This document shows positions 1 to 11,719 of a stretch of 64,000 nucleotides of DNA, in pieces. Made by a program: the position numbers and the translations under genes. The notes under the pieces are model-generated. The model did not search any database. It was not told the origin of the DNA and saw only the letters and a program-made list of their open reading frames with translations. Source of the DNA: Rhizomucor pusillus (lineage: Eukaryota; Mucoromycota; Mucoromycetes; Mucorales; Lichtheimiaceae); assembly GCA_900175165.2 (NCBI GenBank), contig FWWN02000432.1:124001-188000 (forward strand), in the 5' to 3' direction. Positions within the stretch are counted from its first letter, which is position 1. Every line of letters starts with the position of its first letter.

Positions 1-3000
1 TTCAAAACAATGCAAAAGCGCGAAAATGAAAATCCAGAATACAGATACGAAATCTACGTCTCGTTCTTGGAACTTTATAATGAAGAGTTGGTTGATTTGC
101 TGAATCCTCAGACTACACAGAGACGAAAGAGCGTTGCTGGGCTAAATTCAGCCGGATCCACAGAGATCACGATCCGAGAGGACGTCGCTGGCAACATTTA
201 CTGGAGCGGAGTGCGGGAAGAGCGATGCTATTCTCCAGAGGACTTGCTGGGGTAACATATTATCACATCGATACCTGTTACCGAGCAGAAATTCACATTG
301 AAACTGAACTACAGATACCTTGCAAAAGGCTCATTGTGCCGTACCACGGGATCAACAGATATGAACACTGTATCTTCGCGATCGCACGCCATTTTTTCCG
401 TCATATTAAAGCAGCAGCAACCTGCAGGTTCAGGCGAAGACGAGGATAGTAAGCCCAAGTCGCTTGTTAGCAAATTCCATTTTGTCGATTTGGCTGGATC
501 AGAAAGAGTATGGATATTGCATGACATATATTAGCCAACAATTTCTCCTAATTTTCTCTACACCAATAGCTAAAAAGAACGAATGCTCAAGGAGACAGGG
601 CAAAGGAAGGCATCGCGATCAATTCGGGATTGCTCGCCTTGGGAAACGTTATTTCTGCACTGGGTGATGAAAGCCGGCGTGCGATACACATTCCGTACAG
701 AGATTCAAAGCTTACACGATTGCTGCAAGATTCATTGGGTGGCAATAGCCAGACCTTGATGCTTGCCTGCGTTTCTCCTGCGGATTCGAATTTTATGGAA
801 ACCCTGAACACGCTAAAGTACGCCAACCGTGCAAGAAATATTACGAATCGGGTTGTCATCAACCAAGATTTTGCAGGCAACTCTATAGAAATCAACCAAT
901 TGCGTGCCCAAATTGCACGATTGCGTATGGAAGTTGCATCCTTGCGCGCTGATCGACGCGGCGACAATGCAAACGGGACAGCGGCAGCAGTAGTCAGCGA
1001 CGAGAGCAACAAGGCTCTTCGTGCCGAAGTCAATCGCCTTCGTGACAGGATACAGGACATGTCTGCAAGCCTGATACAGGTCACGAGCGAGCGAGATACT
1101 TTGTTGTTGGAGAGAGATTTGAATGAATTCATGAAAGGAGAAGGCGTCATAGAGGATTTGGCTGAGAGCAGCCTTGATCAACATAAACAGCTAGCAACGC
1201 ATCCACTGATAATGCAGTACCAAAAGACGATACAAGATTTGAATAACGAGCTGCAAGATAGCAAGGACCGAATTGCATTTTTGGAAGCCACAAAGGGTGC
1301 AACAATGCAGGCTGTTATGATGGCTAATACATCGTTACAGCGCAGCATGGCTCATCAACAGCCGAGTCGTAGCGGCTCAACTGGGACGGCGCATCAGAAA
1401 CGTCGAAAATCACATAACAGAAGGAATGGAGGACGTATGTCGCGTAGCAACAGCAGTACTACTGTGCATATGGCTCGTAGAACGACTGGCCACAGTGCAA
1501 AACGGCCACATGTCAAGCAGAGTGCTTCGAGTTATGTGACAAGACAGCGCCGTCAGCTCAACGTCAGATTCGAAAATGATGACGAAGACCAAGATGATTA
1601 CTCTGATGATGATATCCGTGCTGAAGTGAAGAGCAGCATTGCCAAAGCTAGAGAAGAAATCCAGCGCGGAATGCAAGTCCTTGACCTTATCAAGCCATTA
1701 CAAAGTTCGGTCGATGAAGATGCATGGGAGAAAGAGTTGAAGGTACATGATTCAGAGTTTCATTTGATATTTAATAGCAAAGCCGTTAACGATCATTGAC
1801 TTTAGGATTTTGCTGAAGCGGAGAATAGACAGCAACAAACAGATCAAGATAGTGAGCAAACTCGAGGATCAAGCCCTGATGAAAATTCTTCTACAGATGT
1901 TGATCAAGATCTGCTCGGTGATGGACTTTTAGATGAAATTGAGTATCTGGTAAGCATTTCATTGCTATGCTGTTCGGAAATATAATAAAAAGGAGGGTTT
2001 TTAACTCGCGACTGTAGGCTGTACCTTCTTGGGACGACCCTATCAAATCAAACAGTGACAATAACAATGAGGTGGCTACAACAACAGACGATTCCTCATC
2101 AAAGATTACACCGCAAATGTTATCTCATGTTTCCATGTTGACGAAAAAGAATGACCCTCAGTTGGCGCGCATGCTGCACCAGATCCAATCGGACATCAAG
2201 GTCAAAGAGGAGCTTGTCTCCCACTTGGAAAAATCAGAGACGGAATATGCATTCATGCGACGCAAGTTTGACGATAAGATCACCCAGCTGCAGCAACAAC
2301 TGCTGGAGCTCCAGCAAGAGCGCGACGGTGCTCTTGCACGCACCAAGTCGCGCGCATCCAAGATGGAGGCAGCGGCGCAGTTGAAAGAAAAGCAGCAACT
2401 CATAGATATCCGCCATTCTTACGAAGGCAAAATGAAGGGTTTGCTGGCAGAAATCCAGGATCTAAAGCGGAAATACTCCCAAACTACAATGAACATGCAA
2501 GCAACCAGGAACCAGCATGAAGCTCTGCTGCGCTCTCTCAAAGTGAATGTCGAGACTCTCAAGGTCGAGAAGAAACGCTTATTGAAGCGTATTAAAGAGG
2601 AAGCAGCCCGTATGCGTGAACAGCAAAGCATCAAAGAACGCAAGATCCAGCAATTGCAGCGACTTAACGCCGAAGCAAACATTGCACGTAAACGGCTTGA
2701 GAGACAGCATGAACAACAGAAGCAAACTTTGAAACGTCGAGACGAAGAGGTGCTTGTCAACAGCACTCAACTTAAGCAGCTAACAGACGTCTTGAAGAGG
2801 GCTGTTCGCGAAGGAGGAGTGTTAGATGAAAGATTGCTCAGCAAAGTATCGCATATCATTGGCGGTCGATTCGCATTATTCGCACACAGTCGTCGAGGAG
2901 GACGCATATCCAATCGCAAGCGCAAAAACCCGATACCTCTCCATATACGAGTCAATCGCAAAAAGGAGCTTCTGGACGGTGCTTTGTATCAATACATTCA

Positions 3001-4687
3001 AGGCAAACAGGCCGTCGTCGAGATGGAAGAACTCCTTTTGAGAAGAGAGCAGCTGGCTGCTGAGAAATTGGAACTTTTAGAAGAACGTAAACATATGTAC
3101 ATTGCTGAGAAAGAAATTGCTGAAGCAACCGGACATCCGATGGATACCATGGCGCTCGATATGACAGACGAGCGGATCGACATGATTGGAGCAGAAATAT
3201 CGTACTTATCTGCAAGAATAAGGGCTCTCCAAACTGAAGCATTAGGAGAAGCAGAAGCGGCAGACACCATCGCTGCTCAGCAACAGCAGCAAAGACTCGA
3301 GAAACGAGTAACGTTTGCTGACGATATTTTAACAGATGCCACGGGCCCTTCGGATGATTGGACAGATATGGATGCTTTGGAAGAGCAATATGCTGTCCCT
3401 CCAAATGCCGCGCCAGAAATAGCCTACGATGCGACAATGCGTTTGTTAAAAACGCTGGAAGCAGATGAAGCACGAGCAATTGCACAAGCCTTAGCAGAAG
3501 ATATCATGACACTCCGTATGAGCGAGAGTAACAACAAAACCATGATGCAAAATATGGAAAGAACTGTCGAAGATCTACGGCGTACGCTAATCGTCATGAA
3601 ACGAGCTGCCATTACTACGACGGTAGAGAACGAACGGCGGATTCGTAGACTTGAGGAGAAAAACCAGAAACGCAACAGTAGATACAACCTTGAAGACGTT
3701 AGCAGCATCGATGCTGGTGTCGAAGACTACATCAACGGCGGAAACACGATTTTTGATAAAATCTACGAAGACGGCATTCGAGGAGTTATCAATGCTCCGG
3801 AATCTGGCCTTGACTATCTCAGTGATTCTCGCCGCTCGTCCATTGTCTCTTTTGGTGGCACCAGTGCGAACGGCAGCAACGACGAAGCTCTTATCCTTCC
3901 ACCATCACCGCTGACATCCCCTACCTATGTTCTTGGCCAATCCGCAAGACCACCGACTAGTGGCAGCAACCTTCCAAACGCAGGATTGAAACCTCCAGTG
4001 CCATTGGTAGACAAGAATGGTCGTGGGAATATATATGGTAACCGCGAAGGTACACCGTCGCCTGAAAGGTTCTTAAAGATGGTCCAGGTACATATATAGA
4101 TTGGTGTTAGCACAAAAGGAGAACTTTCTAACTTTATTGTATCTTTCTTCTAGCAAAGAAGATTTTCATGGCAGCATCGAAGGGGTTCGATAGCAGAATC
4201 CCCAACGCCAATGTCCATGACCCCTATCGACTTTGCAAGATACGAAGCTGAGGTCGAGACTTCTACGTCATCCATCCACAGCAGCCATCTACGCCGATCT
4301 TCTATGCAGTCAGATTATTCAACAGGCTCCATGCGCAAGCGGGCGTACTCTTTACAGCAGCAGCACCCTGGAAGACTACCAGATGCTAGTTACGACGGAC
4401 TGATATCTCCACCACCCTCAGCGACCTTTTCGGTCCAGCAGCAGCATCAACGTTGGCAGATACCTCCGACTCCTCCTCGAAGACCTCGGCTAGGTCCCAT
4501 GACAGTTACTAGCTCAACTGCCATGGAGCGTGCTTCCAGCGCAGGCAACGTTTTTGATAGACTGGCGCAAACGCCCACACGCGCTTCACAGGCTAGAATG
4601 ACACATAGATACAGTATCGGAACAGCAGACGATCTAAAACGCATGGAGCGATCCCCCAGTGCCTTGAGCGATACCTATCAGTTTTAA
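1..4687 (+). CDS. Kinesin-4 family motor protein (5' end outside window)
   Basis: 3' part of a kinesin gene whose start lies left of the window. Six visible exons (1-251, 315-507, 570-1742, 1806-1949, 2018-4087, 4154-4687) splice in frame to about 1,454 residues. The visible half of the motor has switch I (SSRSH, residue ~105) and switch II (VDLAGSER, residues 141-148) and ends near residue 240 at YANRARNI; the P-loop must be upstream. Long coiled coils follow, strongest around residues 590-860, and the last ~180 residues are rich in Ser, Pro and Gln. The wording after switch II ([20 protein letters not shown]) and a conserved post-motor segment ([18 protein letters not shown]) are those of kinesin-4 (KIF4, KIF21, FRA1). 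Members of this family are microtubule-based motors that limit plus-end growth or act on chromosomes. The subgroup is unsettled: I see neither the Cys-rich tail of KIF4 nor the WD40 tail of KIF21. Confidence 0.93.
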
Positions 4688-5477
4688 AATTTAATTTGTG
4701 CTGTAGATATCATTATACTTTACGTCACTTTATTGTATATTATTGTTTACGACCAAATATGAGCAGGATATTGAGAACTAATGGCGCTAGCTGTCATATC
4801 TCTGAGATGGTTTTTTTTATTTCCTCTTGCGTATCGCAAAGTATCTTCATTCGCATATTCTATAATAAGTAACTTTTTCGGCCTGTGTGTGGGCTGAAAG
4901 ACAGATACACTAACTTGATTTCAGTCCTTCGACTGACCGAGAACCCGATGTAATATTGTCTGTTAGCTTTGCTCTGTGCACTCTGCGAATTTAAGACCTA
5001 GATGTTGCTTATAAACAAAAGAGTTTCGAGCACTGCCCTCGCGCAGTTGCTCACCCAAAGCCTGCGGGGAGAGACGACTTGGAGATGCCAAAGTTTCCCG
5101 TAGCGCTCTCCCAGCGCAACTTTATTATGTCTATGAAATTAGCTATAAATCATGTACAATGGAATTGTGCTGCAAGAAATATTGTTTGTGAACGAAATAG
5201 CATAGTCTTAGGTAGAATAGCCATACTTTTCAATATCGCTAAGGTCATCACAGCTATCATGACAACACTTGAAGTCTTCTATAGGCAAGCAATCTTCCTC
5301 TTAGCGATATTCCTAAAGGAGAGCCATTGTTCGGTCAGGACGAGGGTAAAATATCCAACGTGATATTGTATGAGATTGCGATGTATCTAACGGAAATGCT
5401 TTATCAAAAGTTTATACAGAAGATGTACATAATTACAGCAGAGGTAGCAGGAAATAGAAAGAATGCATGGATATTGA
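4688..5477. other. Intergenic, between converging kinesin and WDR89 genes
   Basis: Both flanking genes end here, so this holds two 3' UTRs. Two open frames of 94 and 100 codons occur on the plus strand (5079-5363, 5327-5629), but neither resembles a known protein and the second overlaps the last WDR89 exon. I see no RNA gene. Confidence 0.6.
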
Positions 5478-6728
5478 TTACGACGTGCCTTGCCAAGCAC
5501 ACATTCGACCATCCTCACCGCCAGTCAGTATACTTTGTGTTTGGTGGTTCCAGTAAAATGCACGAACAATGTCAGAGTGGCCGCCGGGTGCTTCCAGTAC
5601 TTGACATAGTTGCAATTCTCCAATGTTAACATGGAAAAGCTGAACTTGTCCTCTGAACTCGCAATTATTAGATTCGAACCATGCAGTTTCGAGCGAGATT
5701 TAGTACTTACGAGTTATTGCCGGTAATAAGGTAAAATCGCCGGGAAAAAGGATCGTAGCTACATGTAATGGCATACTCGACGGATGCTACGTTTATGTCG
5801 CGCACAGCTCCATAGTCGCAAATGACATCGCCCTTATAAAGCAATGTATGAATACAATGTAAAAAAAAATAATTGATCTTCATATGAAATTCGAACCTCC
5901 AAGGTGAACAATGAAAAAGTCTCGATGTGAGTCAAGCAATAGACGTATTCGGCCTCGGGTCCAAAGTATCCAGCCTTCGTAACAGATGAACCAGAATTCA
6001 TAACAGATATCAAAGCTTCTTGTTCATCAAAATCCATTACATCGTAGTTGTTAATGAGACCATCGGTCGATGCAGATATCATTTGCGAAGGTATGGATGG
6101 ATGGCATTCGATCTTTTCATATTGAATGTCAAATGTAAGCATTGAATCAATTCTTCATCAACCATTGCTTATTTCTTACGTCTGTGATATCGTCGCCATG
6201 CGATTCTTCAAAGATAGACAAAATATCCGTCTTTCTGGTATCAAAGAACACGAGTTCTGCTGCTTGAGTAGCTCCGTACGAGTCGGTACCAAGAATACCC
6301 ATAGTGTCATTGCAGTTAAGATCAAAAGCAGAGACATATCGTGTATCTAAATGAAAGTATGGGCATATCATTAGCCTGCAAAGCAAAAGCAAATTTTGGT
6401 GGACTTTACACTTAAACGTTTGCGCTGGAGCACCCGTCCGCAGATCCCAGCGAACCCACTGGCCATCGTCTGACGATGACAGCAAGTACTGATCACCGTA
6501 CAATTTTATTTTGGTAATAGCACCCTCGTGACCTTTCAAAGTGGTAGCGAGCTCGAGGTTATTAAGATCATAAAGCCGAATAAGTCTATCTGAAGCCGAA
6601 GCGATCGCATATTGACTATTGGCTGTCACTTCCAGGACATAATTGTCGCCGAATTGAAAGTCGATCGCTTTCACGGGCTGAAAGGAGGGTAGAAGATCTG
6701 GAATTACGTTCACTTGAACGTTGGACAT
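5478..6728 (-). CDS. WDR89-like WD40-repeat protein
   Basis: Five exons on the minus strand (6728-6410, 6346-6180, 6112-5897, 5832-5711, 5652-5478) give 332 residues, near the 387 of human WDR89. Start is the ATG at 6728, the first Met before the conserved repeats. Recognisable WD40 blades include SASDRLIRLYDL, SSSDDGQWVRWDLRTG, SASTDGLINNYDV and the last blade LTGGEDGRMCAW just before the stop. The layout (short N-terminus, DISHGDDIT-like segment, terminal GGEDG blade) is that of WDR89, a conserved propeller of uncertain role; a scaffold function is likely. The third intron uses an unusual GTTCGA donor, chosen because it keeps frame and blade order. It is transcribed divergently from the FIT2 gene, 122 bp between start codons. 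Confidence 0.85.
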
Positions 6729-6850
6729 TTGGTTAAGAAAAAAAAATGCTTTGTGCCGTCGGAGCGATTGACAAACCGTTTCAGGCAACTGCCGGGAATC
6801 ATCGTTGCTCTCGAGACAACCACCTTTTGCCACGTACGCAAGTTTACACA
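6729..6850. promoter_or_regulatory. Divergent promoter region between WDR89 and FIT2 genes
   Basis: Only 122 bp separate the two start codons, so both promoters and both 5' UTRs must lie here or overlap the genes. A run of A/T lies just upstream of the WDR89 start (6734-6747). No clear TATA box is seen. Confidence 0.6.
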
Positions 6851-7633
6851 ATGATTCAATGGCGATCACCACAGCAATATCAGCTGTACGCAGCATGTCT
6901 ATATCCGGTCACCGTCTTTACGGCTTACTTCCTTGGCGATCTTTTCCTTGCACGATCGTATGAAACTTATTTCAGCAACAAAGGCAACATATTCAATGTA
7001 TATTTCGTCAAGCTTGGATGGCTTTGGACCACATTTTTGAGCCTTGTACATTTCATTCTTATAGAATGGCAATTCATCGATCGGAATCGACGAGGCCGAC
7101 GGGCATTAGGTCGATATATCGTTGCGACGGTGTATTGGTACATTATGACACAATCCTTTCTCGGCCCTAGCATTGTGGATCGCTTCTTTGTGGCCACGGG
7201 CGGAGGGTGCACGATTGCCGCAGATAATGGTATCTCAATATTACAGCAATCAGCATGTCGAAAACTAGGTGGACAATGGACTGGTGGACATGACATCTCT
7301 GGACATTGCGTTTTACTTATTCACGCCAGTTTATATCTCATCGAAGAAACAAGATGGTACTGGGATATCAAGATTCGACAATCAATGGTGAATACATGGC
7401 GAACAAATGTTGCGATCGGTGCCGTGTTGTCCTTGTTGTTTATCTGGTGGTGGATGGTAGCCATGACAAGCGTATATTTCCATGGGCACCGAGAACTTTT
7501 ATCAGGCACCTTTTTTGGAATCTTTGGATGGGCAATATCGGTAAGGTGATACAAGACGGTATCTGTTGACTTGAAGTATTCATTACTTATGAGACAGTAC
7601 CTTGCAATTTTTCCGAATGCTGGACTTGTATGA
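6851..7633 (+). CDS. FIT2/Scs3-family acyl-CoA diphosphatase
   Basis: Two exons (6851-7540, 7598-7633) encode 241 residues; human FIT2 has 262. Fat-storage-inducing transmembrane proteins sit in the ER membrane, cleave fatty acyl-CoA to acyl 4'-phosphopantetheine, and are needed for normal lipid droplets and phospholipid balance; the yeast member is Scs3. The sequence has about six hydrophobic segments and the family core GHDISGHCVLLIHASLYLIE near residue 150, with a second conserved His in YFHGHRELLSGTFFG near residue 211. These correspond to the two catalytic His of FIT2 (155 and 214). I start at ATG 6851 rather than the in-frame ATG 6746: the extra 35 residues are not family-like and would run across the WDR89 promoter. 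The last exon adds only 11 residues. Confidence 0.9.
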
Positions 7634-7884
7634 TGTGGAGGGATAACTGTATACTTAATCTTTAAAATTGTCTTAATTACTTACTATTAATTGGTCAAGC
7701 AACCATCTTCCCGTCTTTTTCCCATTAAGACAGAAAACTATAAAATAAGAGCAGCGGCACACACTAAATTAAGGACATCTATATTCAAGTCTGACAGTAT
7801 TTTTACTTGTTCCCTCTCCTTTTCATTTCGTTTGACCACTTCAGAGAAATCATCCGAATTTAGCAATACAGTCAAGATTAAATA

Positions 7885-8923
7885 ATGACAATCATTCCAA
7901 ATCAAATCAACAGAATGAAGATAGTACAAAAAGACATCCATGTAAGTAGCATAGAGAATCATTCATTACCACCTGTACTCCTGGAGATACAGCATACTGT
8001 CACCGAAGAGTTCATGTGCAGGGTAATCTGTATTCCCTGAACATCTTCAGAGAATACAAGAAGTATCCGATTGTCGTGATAATTTGCGTTCAGAAGGTCA
8101 GCTCTGGGCAACTGAAGAAGTTCACGCCACTCAAGAAACTGCCATTCGTCCTTACGATGTCCTGCGGACATTGGGCCAGAGAATGCTTGATGGTTACTAG
8201 GAACAGCATTGCTGAGCTTGTAGATCCAACGAGCAATGATGATCTGCACCCTTTGGTGGCCCTAGCACACCTTTTTACTACAGGAGAGCGCAACATCCTT
8301 TCCTTAGACCATTGGAAAGACCCAACCATCATCAACCTGTTTCAAGAGGCAAAAGAAATAGTCCGTAGGAACATCGAACCTGAGGAGAAGAAGATCGAGG
8401 CCCTGAAAACGATTTGCGACGCAGTTTAGCAAAGTTATCCGAGATATGCAGTGCCAGCCTGATCGAGCCATGGCATGCGAAGGCTGGATACGAATACTCC
8501 TCTTGCCTAAAGCGGAAATATGACGAGATGGCCGAGGGTGAAGAAGAGAACGGCGAGACAATCAGCCCGATGGCCGAACCACCAGAGTTTGCGCTGCCCA
8601 CCGATAACAGTCAGAATAAGAAGTTGTAAGACGACGTCCTCATTAACTTTGTCGACAACTATATTTCCAATTTGCAGGGCAAGATGAACTGCTCAAACTG
8701 TATTGAAGAAGGGAAACGGCAGAGTATCTTCCAACGCTACATCAATGGTGCTAGTCTGAAAGCCACGTATTACCGTCTCAAGAGGACTCGAAGACATATT
8801 ACCGCTATCACCGCTATTATCGCTATTGCTACCGACGTTACTGATGCTACCGTTAAAATGTCGGAGCTGAAATGTATTCGATTAACGAATGATTGTCTTT
8901 TTATATTATCTTCATTCTATTGA
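7885..8923 (+). pseudogene. Broken Rpn-like PD-(D/E)XK nuclease gene
   Basis: Homologous coding text runs through three shifted pieces. 7885-8040 holds LPPVLLEIQHTVTEEFM, where LEIQ fits the E-x-Q catalytic pair of Rpn/PDDEXK transposase-type nucleases. The frame then shifts and 8016-8429 continues with LNIFREYKKYPIVVII and the conserved ARECLMVTRNSIAEL, HPLVALAHLFT and SLDHWKDPTIINLF. A second shift near 8414 leads to GYEYSSCLKRKYDEM, then an in-frame TAA at 8627 interrupts before the family's closing segment (INFVDNYISNLQGKM, RQSIFQRYINGASLKA). Two frameshifts plus a stop make this a pseudogene. Assembly error could explain a shift, but not all three breaks easily. Family assignment is from motif order, not a search. 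Confidence 0.72.
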
Positions 8924-9458
8924 TTTGATCTGGGATGATTGCCATTATTCAACCTTTGACTGAATTACTGAATTTGAATGATATCTCTGAAATGTTCAAA
9001 AGAATAAAAAAGGTTTAAAATGATTGTAAGCAAAGCTTTTTTATATGTCTTGATGCTCTACCATGCAAATTTCTGGCTGCATTGGGCGGCAATGTAGAGA
9101 AGGATGATCTCCGCATGAAAGCTGTCGCAAACATTTTGACTGTTCGTTGTCAGAGAAAGTTATGTAACAACCACATCAAATGCAGCAAAAGTCTGCAACA
9201 AAGAGCAGAGCCATAGCGTAATCCACGCTTAGGATACACCTATGCGTATTTAAAGGCATTTTCATCCTGTACAGCATGAAAGCTATCTAGTCGGCATTTG
9301 CAGGCATTCGAACTCAGTGCATGAAATACTGATTCGTATATGGTGCAGACAGAAGAAATGGGCATTATGCCGTATGTGACGGAAAGGATCTACTATCCAA
9401 AATGATTTCCCTCGCATGGATTAGAAGAAAAATATATATTTATTCTGAAAAGCACTAA

Positions 9459-9617
9459 ATGTCGCGAATAATTGAATACCTAGTCAAGTGGAAAGGATAC
9501 CCTCTACAGGAAATACGTTGGGAACCAATAAAAGCAATCTATAAGAAGACTGCTAAGCGCTCCTGGATAACTTTATTCGATAAAGAAGTCATTGGCGGCG
9601 GGTCGATTTTACCGTAA
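9459..9617 (+). mobile_element. Ty3/gypsy chromovirus chromodomain remnant
   Basis: A 52-codon open frame reads EYLVKWKGYPLQEIRWEP, the chromodomain signature (aromatic-V-K-W-K-G-Y, then W-E-P) that chromoviral gypsy integrases carry at their C-terminus to target chromatin. It ends in a Gly-rich stretch and stop. No integrase core, reverse transcriptase or clear LTR pair is visible next to it, so only the 3' end of the polyprotein gene survives. Confidence 0.65.
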
Positions 9618-9619
9618 TG

Positions 9620-9910
9620 GTGAATTCAACGTCGAAAGTACCCTGCGTGACAGGGTGGCGGCGAGCAATAGACCGGGCGACACTTCAAAAGACAGTCTTG
9701 CATCAAGGCCGGGACGGTGTCCAAGCCGTTGGTGGGAGGGCTTGTCGACTCGGGCCACGGGACATATGCGGATTCGCGACGGTTAAAACCGGGCCTGACT
9801 GCAACACAGGGGCCGAAGAAGATTACGCATTGGTGAGGAGTTGAGTTCGCCGAAACGGTGAATCCGTTATCAAGTGTGCCCCTGCGTCACAGGGCGAACC
9901 GAGAGCGATG
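9620..9910 (+). repeat. Imperfect direct repeat with CCCTG/CAGGG hairpins
   Basis: Two copies of a motif 239 bp apart: CCCTGCGTGACAGGG at 9641-9655 and CCCTGCGTCACAGGG at 9880-9894. Both arms pair perfectly around a 5-nt loop. Each is preceded by GTGAAT and TCGAAAGT/TCAAGTGT-like text and followed by a GCGA-rich segment, so the similarity extends beyond the hairpin. It lies directly downstream of the gypsy chromodomain scrap and may be part of that element's 3' end. Confidence 0.55.
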
Positions 9911-11719
9911 ATGCGTCGAATTTCAATCTTGGAGGAGCGGCAACTTTGTCTGCGGGAGCTTTTGGCTTTGGCCAAGGAACATACATGGGCTTCCATACGA
10001 TTAAAAGCTGGCTGAAGACAAGGCACCAGAAGCAGCAGACACGTTGGCACCTTCGATTGCACTTTTTAGATGTAAGGTTAAAACCTTTCTTCTTGATACT
10101 CACGCTCGATTTTCTGTCCTGTCATAGCTAGATTGTTCGATAGAGGCGTATAATGACAGCTACGAAAATAATTTTGTAACGAAAAGGTTGATAAAATTAC
10201 GACTTTATATATTCAAAAGGTAACGGGTATCACGACAGAATGAGGTTAAACTAGTCTCTCAGGAAGTTTCTATTCGGCTTTCGGCAAAATGCATAAAACG
10301 AATAGCATAAGAACGGCATAAACAAGCATAACAGATCTATTTTCTATAGCACAATACTTACAATGCAGTCCCTGGCACTTGATTAGGAGGAGGGGGGGAT
10401 CTCACAGTCCCAGGTCTAGAACTCATAAATATGTATTTCGATAAAACACAGCATGCACAAGCAGTCAGCATTATAACAACATCTGCAGTTAGCATGAACA
10501 GCTGTAGTTGGCATTACTTGCAGTAGATTTCTGGAAGCCTTGGCGCATACGATTCATCTGTAGTATTACACATATACCTGCTCTACGTCTTGATATTAAG
10601 CAAATACTGTAGTCAATTAATGTAATCCTACCTGACTCCAGTCTTTCATTCCCTTCTTTTCATTTATGATTAAGCAATTGATTCAATTATGTATGTTCTT
10701 ATCCGTTATTCCAAAGGTTGCAGCAGTCCATGGCTCGTGGTTGCTTTTTGCCGGTTGATTTCTCCTTGTTGCCCGCCGCGGGCTGTCAACAAGGTGTTAG
10801 AGGGCATAAAGTAGGAATACCCGGGTGCCTGAGGTGGAAACAGGCCCACGATGAGCCGCTCTAGCAAGTTGGTGAGGTCACAAGTCAGGGCATCCAAGGC
10901 ATTCAAGGGTCATTGTAATCGCTAAGTATCATTCAAACTTATCACGCACTTTAATGATTAAGGCATATTTCTATAGGCTAGATTCCCAGACACTCGAGGA
11001 ATTCAAGGCTGCTCAATGCAGTCAAAGGCGATCCAGGCAGTCCAAGGTGTTTCAAGACCGGGCCAATTATTGAGCTTTTGTGCTCCTAAGCAGAGTCCCG
11101 CCTGTGCACAAGGATGACAGCTACAAAGGGGACACAAATCTTATCTGTAGGATCTCGCCTTGATTTTTGGAAGCTGGCGATGCCTCCTTCTCGACGTGGT
11201 GTTCTTGGATATATCGTTAGCTTTATTTCGTTGTAGCCCAATGTGAACCGAGCGGTATCCATATATAGGAAGATAAGAATGAATTATGCAAATGAAGTAG
11301 TATGCGTTGAGTCAAGAGGAAGTTGTTCTGTTCGTGCGGTCAGTCCGGAGAACTAGGTCAGACGTAGTTTTACATCTGCAAAAAGTAAAGGACGTTTACG
11401 TCGCTGGAAACACGGCGACGAGTACATGTTACATCTCTACAATGTTTGCATCTTCGATCTCCATATTCTGATATTATCTTTCTAGAATTGCCCGAACAAG
11501 TCCATAGATTCACCCGTCTGCTAACTGCCGAAAAATATCGACTCTGGTTGTGGTTTGTGACACAGGTTCAAATGTGAAAGTCGCACAAACCAAATTCCTT
11601 CGTTTCCGTCAAGTGTCTTTATTCCTGCCAAACTCGTAAGTTTCGCGTTTAGCAATTTGGAATTACTCTTCCTCATTTCTGCAGCAAGTATAAATAGACT
11701 CCTGTCCTGAGTTGAAACC

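Larger units (their letters stand above)
8924..11719. other. Gene-poor region with retrotransposon debris
   Basis: No intact gene is seen over 2.8 kb. It contains a gypsy chromodomain scrap (9459-9617), a pair of imperfect direct repeats each with a small hairpin (9620-9910), and otherwise short ORFs with no protein-like pattern. The bases at 9590-9960 and 10700-10900 are more GC-rich than the flanks. The last ~200 bp should be the promoter and 5' UTR of the TBC gene. Confidence 0.6.

Noticed and set aside
5079..5629. Two overlapping ORFs between kinesin and WDR89
   Set aside because: No family pattern; the second overlaps the WDR89 terminal exon on the opposite strand.
5660..5690. B-box-like GGTTCGAATC on the minus strand
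   Set aside because: It lies inside the last intron of WDR89 and no A-box or cloverleaf stems are found upstream.
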